A DNA stretch of 64,000 nt from Pedobacter paludis (GTDB lineage Bacteria; Bacteroidota; Bacteroidia; Sphingobacteriales; Sphingobacteriaceae): positions 124,001 to 188,000 of the forward strand of contig NZ_QGNY01000007.1 of NCBI RefSeq assembly GCF_003173575.1, read 5' to 3'. The position numbers and the translations under genes are program-made. This document shows, one piece after another, positions 8,948 through 18,596 of this stretch (positions are counted from its first letter, which is position 1; each line of letters begins with the position of its first letter). The notes under the pieces are model-generated. The model saw only the letters and a list, made by a program, of their open reading frames with translations. It ran no database searches and had not been told where the DNA came from.

Positions 8948-8985
8948 ATAAAACAGCAGGCCCGTAATTAACATTACAGGCCTGC
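8948..8985 (-). terminator. Intrinsic terminator of the beta-galactosidase gene
   Basis: The arms GCAGGCC-C-GTAAT (8956-8968) and ATTAC-A-GGCCTGC (8973-8985) pair over a four-base loop, with one weak position. On the minus strand the stem is followed by TGTTTTA. It lies 24 bases past the beta-galactosidase stop codon. Confidence 0.8.
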
Positions 8986-9008
8986 CTCGTTATCTTAATA
9001 AAATTAAA

Positions 9009-12000
9009 TTATTTATTACCGGTTAGCAAAATCTGGTAACTGAAAGATGTTGGTTTTGCATAAACCAAATAAGGCTCTAATGGTTTCGGACCGCAACCCC
9101 ATGAGCCTACACCCAAAGTTTTGTGGCTAATGCATAAAACCGTACCCTTACTTTTAGGAAGATCGATTTTGTATTCTACATTTTCCATTTCCTCATCACT
9201 GTAAGGTAATGCTGCAACCTGAAATAAGTCTTTTCCGTGCTTAACGCTTAAACCAAAACCACTTGTAGCGGTAACATTTGCCCAGCGTACATCTTCATGA
9301 TTTCCACTTTCCATGGGCTTCTCATAAGGTGTCATTTGTTTTGCAACGCTACTTGAATAATGGCCGATATCGAATCCACTTTTCCGATCCGCATAGTTTT
9401 CCATTGGTCCGCGACCCAAATAATCAAGGTTATTTAAATCCTTATCAAGGAAAAGACGCACGCCAATTCTGGCAAGTATAAGTTTTGGATCGCTAAAATC
9501 TACATCATTTACGGCGTTTATCAAACCATTGCCATTAACGGTATAAACCACATTGTGATGAATGGTAAAATCTTGTTTACCTGTTCCGGTTAGGCGTACT
9601 TTAATTTCTACAACACTTGCACTTAATTGAGTTGCCTTAACTTCGTCGGTTGTCCATTTTATAGATTTTAGTCCTTTTTTCATCCAATCATCGTAAGCCC
9701 ACATATCGTCTTTACGGTGTGGCGCACGCCATAAATGGAGCATTGGACCTCCATTTTTTTGAAGAACGTTTTTGCCATTTTTTTCCATTTTAGAAAAAGT
9801 TCCCTGATCTTTATCAAACTCAAGAGCGAAATCAGATCCTTTTACGCGGATAAAATCTTTTGAATCATCTAAAGTTAAATTGCCAGAAACCGCAACTGCA
9901 GCCGCTGGAATTGAAATAGGAAGTTCAAATTGTTGAGAAGCAACTTCGTAACCTTTTTTAGCCCAGTTTTTATCGGTAGATAAATCAAATGAAATTCTTA
10001 AAAAGTACTCTGCTCCTGCTTTCGGGTTGACTTGATAAGGAATTTTTAGATCTTTTTCATCGCCTGGATTAATAGATCCCGTAGAGAATACGCCTGAAGA
10101 AAGCATTTTACCATCTTCTGTCAATTCCCATTTACCAGCAAAAGTGTTTGTATTGGTAAACTGATAACGATTTTTAATGGTAACCATTCCTTTCTTTAAA
10201 TCTTTATCCCTAATGCTAATCCACTGATAAGCGTGTTTTAATTCAGGATAATGAGGCTTTAAAGATCTATCTGAGAACACAACACCTTTATGAATAAAAT
10301 ATTGATCGTTTGGATATTCACCAAAACCACCACCAAAAGCTGTAATTGGATGTTTTGGATCTCTATTGTTGTAAATTCCCTGATCTTGCCACTCCCAAAT
10401 TGCACCACCTAATAAAGCAGGATATTTATCGAAAAGCTCGTTGTAAATATCTACAGACCCCATAGAATTGAACATGGCATGAGCATATTCGCACAAGTAA
10501 AAAGGTTTGTTTAGGCTTGCATCTTTTGCGTGTCTCTCTAAACTTGCAACATCGGTATACATTTGGCTATCAATATCCGCTGGGTTTCCATTGCCAATTC
10601 CAAAACCTTCATAATGCGTAGGGCGAGTTGGATCGATTTCTTTTATTGCTTTTAATGCCGCTCTGAAATTTACGCCACCACTTCCATTTTCGTTCCCCAA
10701 AGACCAAATCACAACCGATGGATGATTTTTGAAATTTTCTGTGTTGGCAACATTTCGATCTACAATGGCCGCTTTTATTCTCGGTTCATCGTTAAATTCG
10801 TTCATTGCGCCATGGCATTCCACGTTTGCTTCTGCAACCAAGTAAAGTCCGTATTCATCGCACAGCTCGTACCAACGCGGATCATCCGAATAATGGCAGG
10901 TACGAACATGATTACAGTTGGCCTGTTTAATCAGCAAAATATCCTGAATCATTTGGGCCTCCGTTACTGCGTGGCCAACATCTGGCCAGTTTTCGTGGCG
11001 ATTTACGCCCTTAAGTTTTATGGCAACACCATTTACCAAAAATTGGCGGCCTTTAATTTCAATTTGGCGAAATCCTGTTTTCGATGAAAGAATCTCAACA
11101 TCTTTAATTCCTTCCTTAAGTTTAATTACAGTTGTATAAAGTCTTGGCGTTTCTGCAGTCCACTTTTCAGGGTTGCTAACCTTGAATTTTAAATCGACAG
11201 TGACTTCTTCGCCTGGTTTTAGAGCGGGCACAGTTTTTTTTCCGGTAGACCCTGCAACCAAAACATTACCGTTATATAAGCTAGCCTCAACAATTCTAGG
11301 TTTCGTAACTGAGGTACCATAATTCTTTATTTTGGTTACAACAGCAACTTCGGCATTTTTAAACTGTTGGTCGAGATTGGTTTTAACAAAAAAATCTCTT
11401 ATGTGTTGTTGTGGAGCACTCCAAAGGGTTACATTTCTAAAAATCCCACTTAAGCGCCACATATCCTGATCTTCTAAATAACTTCCCGTGGTAAAGCGAT
11501 AAACTTCAACAGCCAGAGTGTTTTTGCCTGGTTGCAGATATTTCGTTAAATCGAACTCTGCAGCATTTCGGCTGTTTACACTGTAGCCCACTTTACGGCC
11601 GTTCACCCAAATAAAGAAACCTGCATCAACCCCATCAAAAGTGATAAAGATTTTACGTCCTTTCCAATCGGCAGGCACAGTAAAATCACGGCGATAACTC
11701 CCAACGGGATTTCTTTCTTTGTATGCTGTAAATCTTTCGGGAGGCGTGCTCATCACCCTTGGGAAATCTTTTTGAAAGATATAATTGTAATTGCTATAAT
11801 ACGGGGTACCATAGCCTTCTACCTGAAAATTTGAGGGTACTTTAATTTCTTTCCAACCAGAAACATCATAGCTTGGTTTATAAAAGTTTACAGGGCGTTT
11901 TTGAGGCCAGTCTACCCAATTAAATTTCCACATGCCATTTAAGCTTCTGCTAAAAGTAGAGGCATGTCTTTTAGCAGCAAGTGCCTGCTTTAAATCTGCA

Positions 12001-12200
12001 TAAGGCATTAAAGTGGCGTGCGATGCTTCTTTATTAATACCGATGTTTTCTGGGTCTTCGATTTCTTTGGGAACTGAAGCGGTATCCTGTTTAGAAAGAA
12101 AGTTGCCTTCCTTATTTTGCCCTCTAGCAATGCTAGTGTTGCATATGGCAATAACAATCAAAGCGTTTAAAAAAATGTTCTTAAAATTTAGTTTGCTCAT
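9009..12200 (-). CDS. GH2 beta-galactosidase, secreted
   Basis: This is a LacZ-type glycoside hydrolase family 2 enzyme of 1063 residues from the ATG at 12200. The frame stays open to 12251, but the chosen start places a signal sequence (MSKLNFKNIF then LNALIVIAICNTSIARGQ) at the true N-terminus. Domains in order are the sugar-binding GH2 jelly roll (about 60-265), an Ig-like domain, the TIM barrel with acid/base Glu504 in LGNENGSG and nucleophile Glu571 in LCEYAHAM, a second Ig-like domain, and the small-chain domain (about 790-1060). Length and motifs match the LacZ subfamily. It should hydrolyse terminal beta-galactosides in the periplasm. It is monocistronic, with its own terminator. Confidence 0.93.
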   Translation of the reverse strand: MSKLNFKNIFLNALIVIAICNTSIARGQNKEGNFLSKQDTASVPKEIEDPENIGINKEASHATLMPYADLKQALAAKRHASTFSRSLNGMWKFNWVDWPQKRPVNFYKPSYDVSGWKEIKVPSNFQVEGYGTPYYSNYNYIFQKDFPRVMSTPPERFTAYKERNPVGSYRRDFTVPADWKGRKIFITFDGVDAGFFIWVNGRKVGYSVNSRNAAEFDLTKYLQPGKNTLAVEVYRFTTGSYLEDQDMWRLSGIFRNVTLWSAPQQHIRDFFVKTNLDQQFKNAEVAVVTKIKNYGTSVTKPRIVEASLYNGNVLVAGSTGKKTVPALKPGEEVTVDLKFKVSNPEKWTAETPRLYTTVIKLKEGIKDVEILSSKTGFRQIEIKGRQFLVNGVAIKLKGVNRHENWPDVGHAVTEAQMIQDILLIKQANCNHVRTCHYSDDPRWYELCDEYGLYLVAEANVECHGAMNEFNDEPRIKAAIVDRNVANTENFKNHPSVVIWSLGNENGSGGVNFRAALKAIKEIDPTRPTHYEGFGIGNGNPADIDSQMYTDVASLERHAKDASLNKPFYLCEYAHAMFNSMGSVDIYNELFDKYPALLGGAIWEWQDQGIYNNRDPKHPITAFGGGFGEYPNDQYFIHKGVVFSDRSLKPHYPELKHAYQWISIRDKDLKKGMVTIKNRYQFTNTNTFAGKWELTEDGKMLSSGVFSTGSINPGDEKDLKIPYQVNPKAGAEYFLRISFDLSTDKNWAKKGYEVASQQFELPISIPAAAVAVSGNLTLDDSKDFIRVKGSDFALEFDKDQGTFSKMEKNGKNVLQKNGGPMLHLWRAPHRKDDMWAYDDWMKKGLKSIKWTTDEVKATQLSASVVEIKVRLTGTGKQDFTIHHNVVYTVNGNGLINAVNDVDFSDPKLILARIGVRLFLDKDLNNLDYLGRGPMENYADRKSGFDIGHYSSSVAKQMTPYEKPMESGNHEDVRWANVTATSGFGLSVKHGKDLFQVAALPYSDEEMENVEYKIDLPKSKGTVLCISHKTLGVGSWGCGPKPLEPYLVYAKPTSFSYQILLTGNK

Positions 12201-12468
12201 AATGTGTGTAATGGTGTTTGGTTTGGTTAATCTGAAAAAAAATGTTACCAATAACTAGTTATATGCCAGATGCATTAAATCTGATTTATCTGCCTACCAA
12301 ATAAATAGCATCAAATTATTATTAGTAAATCGTTTTAATAGATTTGCTAAAAATACATTTTTTTTAATACGTTGTATCCATTCTTCAAAATTCAATAAGA
12401 AAATTACACACCAACCTAAAATTAAATACTTGTTTTAAACCTTCAGTATTTATAACCGTCGTACAGGC

Positions 12469-13299
12469 ATGTCTGAAAAATCATTTACTCAACTTTTCTG
12501 CAAATCTTTCTTACTGATTGGTTTGTTCTTGTTATTTGGGTCAATCACCCCGGTTTTTGCTCAACAAGGTATGCCAAGAGCAAAACTCATGAAATGGAAA
12601 GTTGACGATACCACTAGAGAAGCATTGGTTTATATCCCAGCTGATGCAAAAACAAAGTCTTCTCCTATCATTTTTGTATTTCATGGCCATGGAGGTACGA
12701 TGGGCAATATGTTTAAAAGCCGCGGTTTTGAAAAGCTTTGGCCAGAAGCGATTATTGTTTGTCCACAAGGTTTAAACACCCCTGGGCAACTAACCGATCC
12801 TGAAGGCAAATTGCCGGGTTGGCAAAAAGCGCCTGGTGATATGAACGATCGGGATTTGATCTTTTTTGATGCCATGCTGAAAACGCTTCGATCTGATTAT
12901 AAAATAGATAACAAACGAATTTATGCAACAGGCCACTCAAACGGTGGTGGTTTTACGTATTTACTTTGGGCAACCCGCGGAGATGAATTTGCAGCCTTCG
13001 CACCATCCGCTGCTGTAGGTGGTCGGGTTGTAAATTTATTAAAACCTAAACCAGCTATGCATATTATGGGCGAACAAGATCCATTGGTAAAACCAGCGTG
13101 GCAAAAAGCAATGTGTAACAGAATTTTGAAGATTGATGGTTGCACGGATATAACCCATGCTTATGCCCCTAATGCAACATTTTATCCATCTACAACAAAT
13201 ACTCCAGTGGTTTTGTATGTTCACCCCGGCGGACATTTTTATCCTCCAGAAGCTAACGAGGTTGTAATTAAATTTTTTAAAAGCATACAGAAAAGCTAA
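12469..13299 (+). CDS. Secreted PHB-depolymerase-family esterase
   Basis: This 276-residue protein has a signal peptide (SFLLIGLFLLFGSITPVFAQ, cleavage near 31-32). It is an alpha/beta hydrolase of the LpqC/poly(3-hydroxybutyrate) depolymerase family: HGHGG oxyanion-hole loop at 72-76, nucleophile Ser157 in GHSNGGG, Asp204 in GEQDPLV, and His256 in PGGHFYP. Family members include polyester depolymerases and feruloyl or acetyl-xylan esterases, so the substrate could be a plant cell-wall ester as easily as PHB. It diverges from the beta-galactosidase gene over a 268-base shared upstream region, which may coordinate them. Confidence 0.87.
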   Translation: MSEKSFTQLFCKSFLLIGLFLLFGSITPVFAQQGMPRAKLMKWKVDDTTREALVYIPADAKTKSSPIIFVFHGHGGTMGNMFKSRGFEKLWPEAIIVCPQGLNTPGQLTDPEGKLPGWQKAPGDMNDRDLIFFDAMLKTLRSDYKIDNKRIYATGHSNGGGFTYLLWATRGDEFAAFAPSAAVGGRVVNLLKPKPAMHIMGEQDPLVKPAWQKAMCNRILKIDGCTDITHAYAPNATFYPSTTNTPVVLYVHPGGHFYPPEANEVVIKFFKSIQKS

Positions 13300-13477
13300 C
13301 TAAATTAAGTTTGGATTTATTAGCGTCTCGTATTTAGGACTCTCCTTCTAAATCTAATTTAACAATACACGCTTGTACTCCTTTAAAGGCAATAGTCATT
13401 TTTGGCTTGCCATTTGCAATACATTAAAAGGCAATACTTTACCTCAATAAATTGCTTACCGATAAGGAGGAAATGAT

Positions 13478-13639
13478 ATGAAAGACGAAAAAAGAATTTG
13501 GGAAAATCTAAAAACGGAAATCCAGAAATATAAACAACCGAGCTTCGGCAGGGATAAGAAGAAACTCTTCTCAAACCTAATAAATTCTTTTATTATTGGT
13601 TACAAACAAAAATCAAAAATTTCAGTTCCGACAAAATAA
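13478..13639 (+). CDS. Small basic hypothetical protein with Shine-Dalgarno site
   Basis: ATG at 13478 opens 53 codons (MKDEKRIWENLKTEIQKYKQ...) rich in Lys and Ile. A perfect AAGGAGG sits at 13464-13470, seven bases before the start, which is unusual in a phylum that rarely uses Shine-Dalgarno pairing. Beyond about 13580 another forward frame (ending at 13767) reads like protein, with KIKNFSSDKISEDADYYCVI. This could mean a frameshifted gene of about 95 codons rather than an intact 53-residue one. No family is recognised. The end of the alternative frame overlaps the terminator repeat of the neighbouring operon. Confidence 0.35.
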   Translation: MKDEKRIWENLKTEIQKYKQPSFGRDKKKLFSNLINSFIIGYKQKSKISVPTK

Positions 13640-13704
13640 GCGAGGATGCTGATTACTATTGCGTTATAGAAAACTTCACAAGTCTCATTTTAGATTTGTT
13701 ATTA

Positions 13705-13749
13705 AAACTTGCGAAGTCCCAAACCGGTATGGCATTTGAAACTTCGCAA
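13705..13749 (-). terminator. Intrinsic terminator of uptake locus 1
   Basis: A perfect 9-base inverted repeat (TTGCGAAGT at 13709-13717, ACTTCGCAA at 13741-13749) encloses a 23-base loop. On the minus strand it is followed by GTTTTAAT. It lies 31 bases past the stop of the last thioredoxin gene of the operon. Confidence 0.65.
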
Positions 13750-13779
13750 ATTGGTATTTCTTATTAAACCCTAACGGGG

Positions 13780-14904
13780 CTACTTCATAAATGAAGCAAT
13801 TTTTTTATTCACATCCTCGCCTCGCAAATCTTTTGCAATTACTTTACCTTCTGGATCAAGCAAAACATTTTGTGGGATAGCTGTAATGCCGAACCTTACG
13901 GCAACTTCCGTTTGGAAACCTTTTACATCGCTAACCTGTGTCCAAGGCAGTTTATCCGAATCAACGGCATTCATCCAGTTTGCTCTTTTATCATCAAGAG
14001 AAACGCCTACAATTTCGAAATTCTTATCCTTTAGCTCTGCATAGGCTTTTAGTAAGAATGGATTTTCTGCACGACAAGGCACACACCAGCTGGCCCAAAA
14101 ATCTACCAATACATATTTGCCTTTAAGTGAAGAGAGTTTAAATTCGTTCCCTTTTGAGTCAGGAAGTGTAAAGTCGATTACCTTCCCTACAGCAAATTGT
14201 TTTGCTTTCATGTACTTGTCGGTTATTTTTTTTCCGGCAAAACTCGAAAGCACTCTTTTACTCATCACTTTGTAATATGGATCGAATTTTACAACATCGA
14301 TCACCATCATTTTATTCGCTAAAATTAAATCGGCCGTAACGTAAGAATCAGGGTGATTGAAAATAAAAGAATCTAAAGCAGCCTCTATTTTAGCATGTAC
14401 CGGACGTGCTTCTGCCTGAATGGCTTTTATGGTTACCGTATCTTTAACTTTTGCATAATAAACTTTGGCAAAACGAGCGCTTATTTCCTTAAACTGAGCC
14501 AAAAGACTTGCCGTTTGAACATTATAATCCAGATAATCTTGTTGAACTTTGGTTCCTGTAATTTTAGCATTTACAAGACTATCAGTTCCTGTTATAGTAT
14601 AATTACCTTTCTCCAAATAGAAATCAGTATAATCAGAATTTCTAGCCTTAGGTTCTCTTTTTATTGGCATTAATGTTAGGTAAGCCTTATTTCCAAAAGC
14701 TGTTGTTCCGCTTATCAAGAATTTACCGTTTTTTACTATTGCACTATCTTTAGCATTTTTACCTTCGCTGTTTACATAGTTTAATAGAATCATTTTATCC
14801 GCCCCAGCCTGAGGGATTGTTCCATTAATGGTAAATTTATCTTGGGCAAAACCTGTAGCCGTTGAGAACGCTAACAATACGCCAAAAATTAATTTTATTT
14901 TCAT
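13780..14904 (-). CDS. TlpA-like thioredoxin with DUF4369 domain
   Basis: The protein has 374 residues with a signal peptide (IFGVLLAFSTATGFAQ). Residues about 24-120 form a beta-rich DUF4369-type domain, followed by a helical linker and a C-terminal AhpC/TSA-TlpA thioredoxin fold. The redox motif is WCVPC (Cys274, Cys277) after VDFWAS, and the cis-proline is in TAIPQNVLLD. It should act as a periplasmic disulfide reductase or thiol-disulfide exchange protein. It is the last gene of uptake locus 1, 58 bases after a paralogue with the same plan. No dedicated DsbD-type electron donor is visible in the window. Confidence 0.9.
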   Translation of the reverse strand: MKIKLIFGVLLAFSTATGFAQDKFTINGTIPQAGADKMILLNYVNSEGKNAKDSAIVKNGKFLISGTTAFGNKAYLTLMPIKREPKARNSDYTDFYLEKGNYTITGTDSLVNAKITGTKVQQDYLDYNVQTASLLAQFKEISARFAKVYYAKVKDTVTIKAIQAEARPVHAKIEAALDSFIFNHPDSYVTADLILANKMMVIDVVKFDPYYKVMSKRVLSSFAGKKITDKYMKAKQFAVGKVIDFTLPDSKGNEFKLSSLKGKYVLVDFWASWCVPCRAENPFLLKAYAELKDKNFEIVGVSLDDKRANWMNAVDSDKLPWTQVSDVKGFQTEVAVRFGITAIPQNVLLDPEGKVIAKDLRGEDVNKKIASFMK

Positions 14905-14962
14905 CTGTTTATTTTGATTTAGTATTGGTTAAGATGATGAATATATCATCTATGTTTTAATA

Positions 14963-16096
14963 TTATTTAACGAATGCTTTAAGCTGATCGAGCAGGTTTT
15001 CACCTCTTAAGTTTTTGGCTACAATCATACCTTTTGGATCAATTAAAATATTTTGTGGTACGGAATTGATACCGTAAAGCTGTGCAACTTCATTTTTCCA
15101 TCCCTTAAGATCGCTTACATGAATCCAGGGCATTCCATCTGTTTTAATGGCATTTAACCAAGCGGCTTTCATGCCAGGATAATCGAGAGAAACACTTACA
15201 ATTTCAAAGTTTTTATCTTTTAATGCGGTATAGGCTTTTACCACATTGGGATTTTCAGCACGGCAGGGTGCACACCAGCTTGCCCAAAAATCAACCAAAA
15301 CATATTTTCCTCGTAAAGAAGAAAGGGTAAACGGTTTTCCTTCAAGGTCGGTTTGTGTAAAATCAGTTGCTTTAGAACCTGCTTGGCGTCGTTTGCCAAT
15401 CTCGATTTTTTCTATCGTTTTAAGGCCTAAAGGCGAAGACTTTAAACTGGTTGAAAATTTATGAAATAAAGGTTCAACTTGCGAGGCTTCAAATTTATTG
15501 TCAAGCACATACATGTTGTAAGCATATAAACCTGCAAATGAATTTAAGTGATCTTCAGCAAACTTTACGTTAATTGCTTTATTCATAGCCACCAACTTCT
15601 GTATGCTATCTCCAGCCATTTTACGGTCTTCTGCAGATTTTATGTAAACACCATTTGCGTCCTTTTTACCATAGTCCTTCTGCAATTTTATGATTTTAGC
15701 CGTAACTCTGCTAATCATGACTTCTCGTTCATGGTTTTCATTTTCAGAAGTTGATCCGCTTACAATTGCATTTTGGATTGAATCTGTACCAGAGATGGAA
15801 ATTTTAGAATTCTCAAGAAAAAATCCTTGACGGTCATTTTCGCTTTTACTGTTGTTGCGTTTTACGGCAATCATCACTTGCTGAGGTTCTTGAACGCTCC
15901 CTTTAAACTCGAATTTCCCGTCCTTAATGTCGACAGAGTCCGTTTCTTTCCACGCTCCGTTTTGTATGGTTACCAGATAGGCTTTAGCAGGATCTTTTAT
16001 TGACGATAGATTTCCATTGATGGTAAATTTATTTTGTGCCATACAAAAGCTAGCTGGCATTAATAAAAGGGCAATAACTGTATTTTTAATATTCAT
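14963..16096 (-). CDS. TlpA-like thioredoxin with DUF4369 domain (paralogue)
   Basis: This 377-residue protein has the same architecture as its downstream neighbour: a signal peptide (VIALLLMPASFCMAQ), a DUF4369-type beta domain (about 24-120), a helical linker, and a thioredoxin domain with WCAPC (Cys275, Cys278) and cis-proline in NSVPQNILID. The two share long identical stretches around the active site but differ in the linker, so they are diverged tandem duplicates. A strong hairpin at 16133-16165 separates it from the lipoprotein gene upstream, which could lower expression of the thioredoxins relative to SusCD. Confidence 0.9.
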   Translation of the reverse strand: MNIKNTVIALLLMPASFCMAQNKFTINGNLSSIKDPAKAYLVTIQNGAWKETDSVDIKDGKFEFKGSVQEPQQVMIAVKRNNSKSENDRQGFFLENSKISISGTDSIQNAIVSGSTSENENHEREVMISRVTAKIIKLQKDYGKKDANGVYIKSAEDRKMAGDSIQKLVAMNKAINVKFAEDHLNSFAGLYAYNMYVLDNKFEASQVEPLFHKFSTSLKSSPLGLKTIEKIEIGKRRQAGSKATDFTQTDLEGKPFTLSSLRGKYVLVDFWASWCAPCRAENPNVVKAYTALKDKNFEIVSVSLDYPGMKAAWLNAIKTDGMPWIHVSDLKGWKNEVAQLYGINSVPQNILIDPKGMIVAKNLRGENLLDQLKAFVK

Positions 16097-16132
16097 GATT
16101 GATAAAAATTATTTAATTAAAGCTGATAATTT

Positions 16133-16165
16133 CGCTGAAAATCTTCACCGCGAAGATTTTCAGCG
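16133..16165 (-). terminator. Strong intra-operon hairpin
   Basis: A perfect 14-base inverted repeat (CGCTGAAAATCTTC / GAAGATTTTCAGCG) has a five-base loop (ACCGC). It lies between the discoidin lipoprotein gene and the two thioredoxin genes. On the minus strand the tail is AAATTATC, so it has no U tract. It is more likely an mRNA-stabilising or attenuating element than a full terminator. Confidence 0.6.
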
Positions 16166-16220
16166 CAAAAGTGAAATCAGTGATTTATTCATTTTTTGTT
16201 TTTAAAAACGAGCACGTTGA

Positions 16221-17198
16221 TTAATTCCTAAACAAAATCCCGCTTATAAAAGCTACGCTGTAAGAATTTGCGCCTGAAACGTAAGGAGCTGCAGCTAGAA
16301 CATTGATACGCACATATCTGGCGGTGGCTGGTGAGGCCAGAGTTATAACCGACATTCTATCTGCATTTCTAATATCTACAGCATAAGTACCTTTATCTAC
16401 CCAGGTGATGTTATCTGAACTGGTTTCAATTTTAGCTGAGGTAGGGTAAGCTCCGAGGGTAGTATAGTTTACAGCCGTTGGAAAGTAGTACTCTAATCCA
16501 GAAAAAGTAACATCTCTTTTTAAATCAATATTTAACCATTGTGGTAAAGCTTGTGTAATGTTGCTCAGCCAATAGGTTCCTAGTAAATTCGCATCTACGG
16601 CATTATTGGCAACAAGAGTTGAATTTACCGAAGATGCAGTAGCAGTTATGGTATAAGCCGAATTATCCAGATAAAGTCCATCGCCTGTGGTTAATACATA
16701 GTAAACAACTTTGCGTGATCTTGGATCCTGTGTTACTCCGTCAACGGTTGTAATTGCTAAAGGAAGCACATAAGTGGTAAACTTTTTTAATGTTTTCTGA
16801 AAACTAAGGTTCAAAACGGCTGCGTCTGAAAGGCTACTGCCAGCGGCTATAGTTACTGTTGGTTTGTAAAAAAGGTAGCTTGATGTTGGAAGTAAAACTG
16901 CAGCACTTCCATACTTCGTTTTATAATCAGTAATTTTAGTGGTATCTGGTGCGAATGTTACATAGTGCGCATCCGAAGAGACATTACCCTGCAAAGATGC
17001 TTTCATTTCTAAGGTTACCAATCTTGTAGTCTTGATGTCATATGCTGTAGAAACAACCACTACATCAGTTGATGCTGGCACATTAAAAGATATACGTCCA
17101 TCTGCTATAGTTTCGCGAACAGAATCATTTTTTTTACAAGCGGTTAGCAATATTGCAATGGTGCATATTGCCAATAAATTTAATTTATATGCTTTCAT
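16221..17198 (-). CDS. Surface lipoprotein: DUF1735-type plus discoidin (F5/8C) domain
   Basis: This 325-residue protein has a lipobox LLTAC with the acylated cysteine at residue 21 and lysines directly after it. Residues about 30-160 look like a DUF1735 (BT_3987-type) beta domain. Residues about 180-325 form an F5/8 type C galactose-binding-like domain, with WLSNITQALPQWLNIDL and a C-terminal ARYVRINV strand. Such lipoproteins accompany SusCD pairs and bind the ligand at the cell surface. It starts 17 bases after the SusD stop, so it belongs to the same transcript. The ligand is unknown. Confidence 0.82.
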   Translation of the reverse strand: MKAYKLNLLAICTIAILLTACKKNDSVRETIADGRISFNVPASTDVVVVSTAYDIKTTRLVTLEMKASLQGNVSSDAHYVTFAPDTTKITDYKTKYGSAAVLLPTSSYLFYKPTVTIAAGSSLSDAAVLNLSFQKTLKKFTTYVLPLAITTVDGVTQDPRSRKVVYYVLTTGDGLYLDNSAYTITATASSVNSTLVANNAVDANLLGTYWLSNITQALPQWLNIDLKRDVTFSGLEYYFPTAVNYTTLGAYPTSAKIETSSDNITWVDKGTYAVDIRNADRMSVITLASPATARYVRINVLAAAPYVSGANSYSVAFISGILFRN

Positions 17199-17215
17199 AC
17201 TTTAAATCTTAATAT

Positions 17216-18586
17216 TTATGGATTCTGTACCATGTCTGGGTTAAATGCCAAAACTTGGATCGGCACTTGTAGCGTATATTTGTTGCTATGAGGCTCTAGT
17301 GTACCAACGACCACATTTTGTGCATTATAACGAGTAATGGTTGGCATTTTATTCTCCATATCCAGTCTTCTCATATCGAACCAGCGTAGGCCATGGAATG
17401 GTAATTCTCGCCTTCTTTCCGCTAGTACTTCATTAAGCACAGCAGTCTGATCTGTCGAATTAAAATCTCTAGATGTAATTGGTGTACCAGTGTAACGATT
17501 ACGGCGCACTTCATTTAGGTTGGTAAGTGCAGTAGAAAGATTATTGGCTCTTGCCGCACATTCTGCTATAACCAACCTCAGTTCTTGTACGGTTGTACCG
17601 GTATTCGTTAATTGAAAAGCTGGCGTAACCGCAGCGGCATAAAATAAAGTTGCTCCCCTAGCAGTTCCGGCCCAATTAGAATACAAAACCGTTCTTCTGG
17701 CATCATTGGTAGCGAACGTTGCTTTTAATTCTTGAGATATAGGCAACCCAGCTGCATTAGATGCTTTTCCATAAATCACGTCTGGATGGGATACTACATT
17801 GGTTGTTGTAGGAAAAGTAGTAGGACTGGTATAATCAATCATTGTTGCCTTGGTATTGTCAAGAGCAAGCTGTGCATATCTTTGTGCTTCAGCATAATCT
17901 CTTCGGTATAAATATACACGTGACAATACGCTGTATGCAGCAGCTTTTGACCCACGGAACCTCGCATTGCTATTATCAGCAGGGAGATTTGGGATAGCCT
18001 CATTAATATCATCGAAGATATGCTGATAAATTTCGGCAACAGTACTCCTTGGCGGTGTTTTTTGACTTACATCATCTGAGGTAACAAAAGGCACAGCTAA
18101 ATCGGTAGCAGCTGTGGCAGCATTGTAAGGTTTGGCATACTCGTTCACAAGATAGAAATATGACTGTGCACGGCCTAACAAAGCTTCTGCCTTAATACTG
18201 GCTCTCTGCGATGCAGTTCCTCCTTCGGCAGCATCAATGCCTAACAATACCGTATTGTATAAACTGATTCGTGCATAATGATCGCCCCACAAATAAGTAA
18301 CAGACGATACATCAGATGTAAATTGTGGTGCCCACGTATAAATCAGATTAGCAAGAGTAGTTGGTGGAGTACCAACAGTTGCTAAATCAATATTATCCGT
18401 CATATAATTCATAATACTTTGGGTCATTTCAGTAGTAAATGTGGCCCCGTTCAACCATAAATCGTAGTCATTGGTCGTTTTTAGCAATTGCTTGCCTTTT
18501 GGTGTTATATCAAGATATTTATCGCAACTACTCAGTACCATGCAGCAAAGCAGCGATAGGACGGCTATATATTTTAATTTTTTCAT
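17216..18586 (-). CDS. RagB/SusD-family outer-membrane lipoprotein
   Basis: The 456 residues begin with a lipoprotein signal (VLSSC, acylated Cys21) followed by DKYLDITPKGKQ, the usual opening of mature SusD proteins. The body is helical TPR-like with the typical AEALLGRAQSYFYLVN helix near 140, and the C-terminus has the RRRELPFHGLRWFDMRRL segment seen in the family. SusD sits as a lid on the SusC barrel and captures the substrate. Its start is ten bases after the SusC stop. The sequence does not reveal the ligand. Confidence 0.93.
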   Translation of the reverse strand: MKKLKYIAVLSLLCCMVLSSCDKYLDITPKGKQLLKTTNDYDLWLNGATFTTEMTQSIMNYMTDNIDLATVGTPPTTLANLIYTWAPQFTSDVSSVTYLWGDHYARISLYNTVLLGIDAAEGGTASQRASIKAEALLGRAQSYFYLVNEYAKPYNAATAATDLAVPFVTSDDVSQKTPPRSTVAEIYQHIFDDINEAIPNLPADNSNARFRGSKAAAYSVLSRVYLYRRDYAEAQRYAQLALDNTKATMIDYTSPTTFPTTTNVVSHPDVIYGKASNAAGLPISQELKATFATNDARRTVLYSNWAGTARGATLFYAAAVTPAFQLTNTGTTVQELRLVIAECAARANNLSTALTNLNEVRRNRYTGTPITSRDFNSTDQTAVLNEVLAERRRELPFHGLRWFDMRRLDMENKMPTITRYNAQNVVVGTLEPHSNKYTLQVPIQVLAFNPDMVQNP

Positions 18587-18596
18587 CGTCTAAATT

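Noticed and set aside
10722-11087. A 121-codon plus-strand frame with a cysteine-rich look
   Set aside because: It is antisense to the conserved TIM-barrel region of the beta-galactosidase gene and has no domain or plausible upstream signals.
12541-13236. Several overlapping minus-strand frames of 60-75 codons
   Set aside because: All are antisense to the PHB-depolymerase-type esterase, whose signal peptide and catalytic triad are clear.
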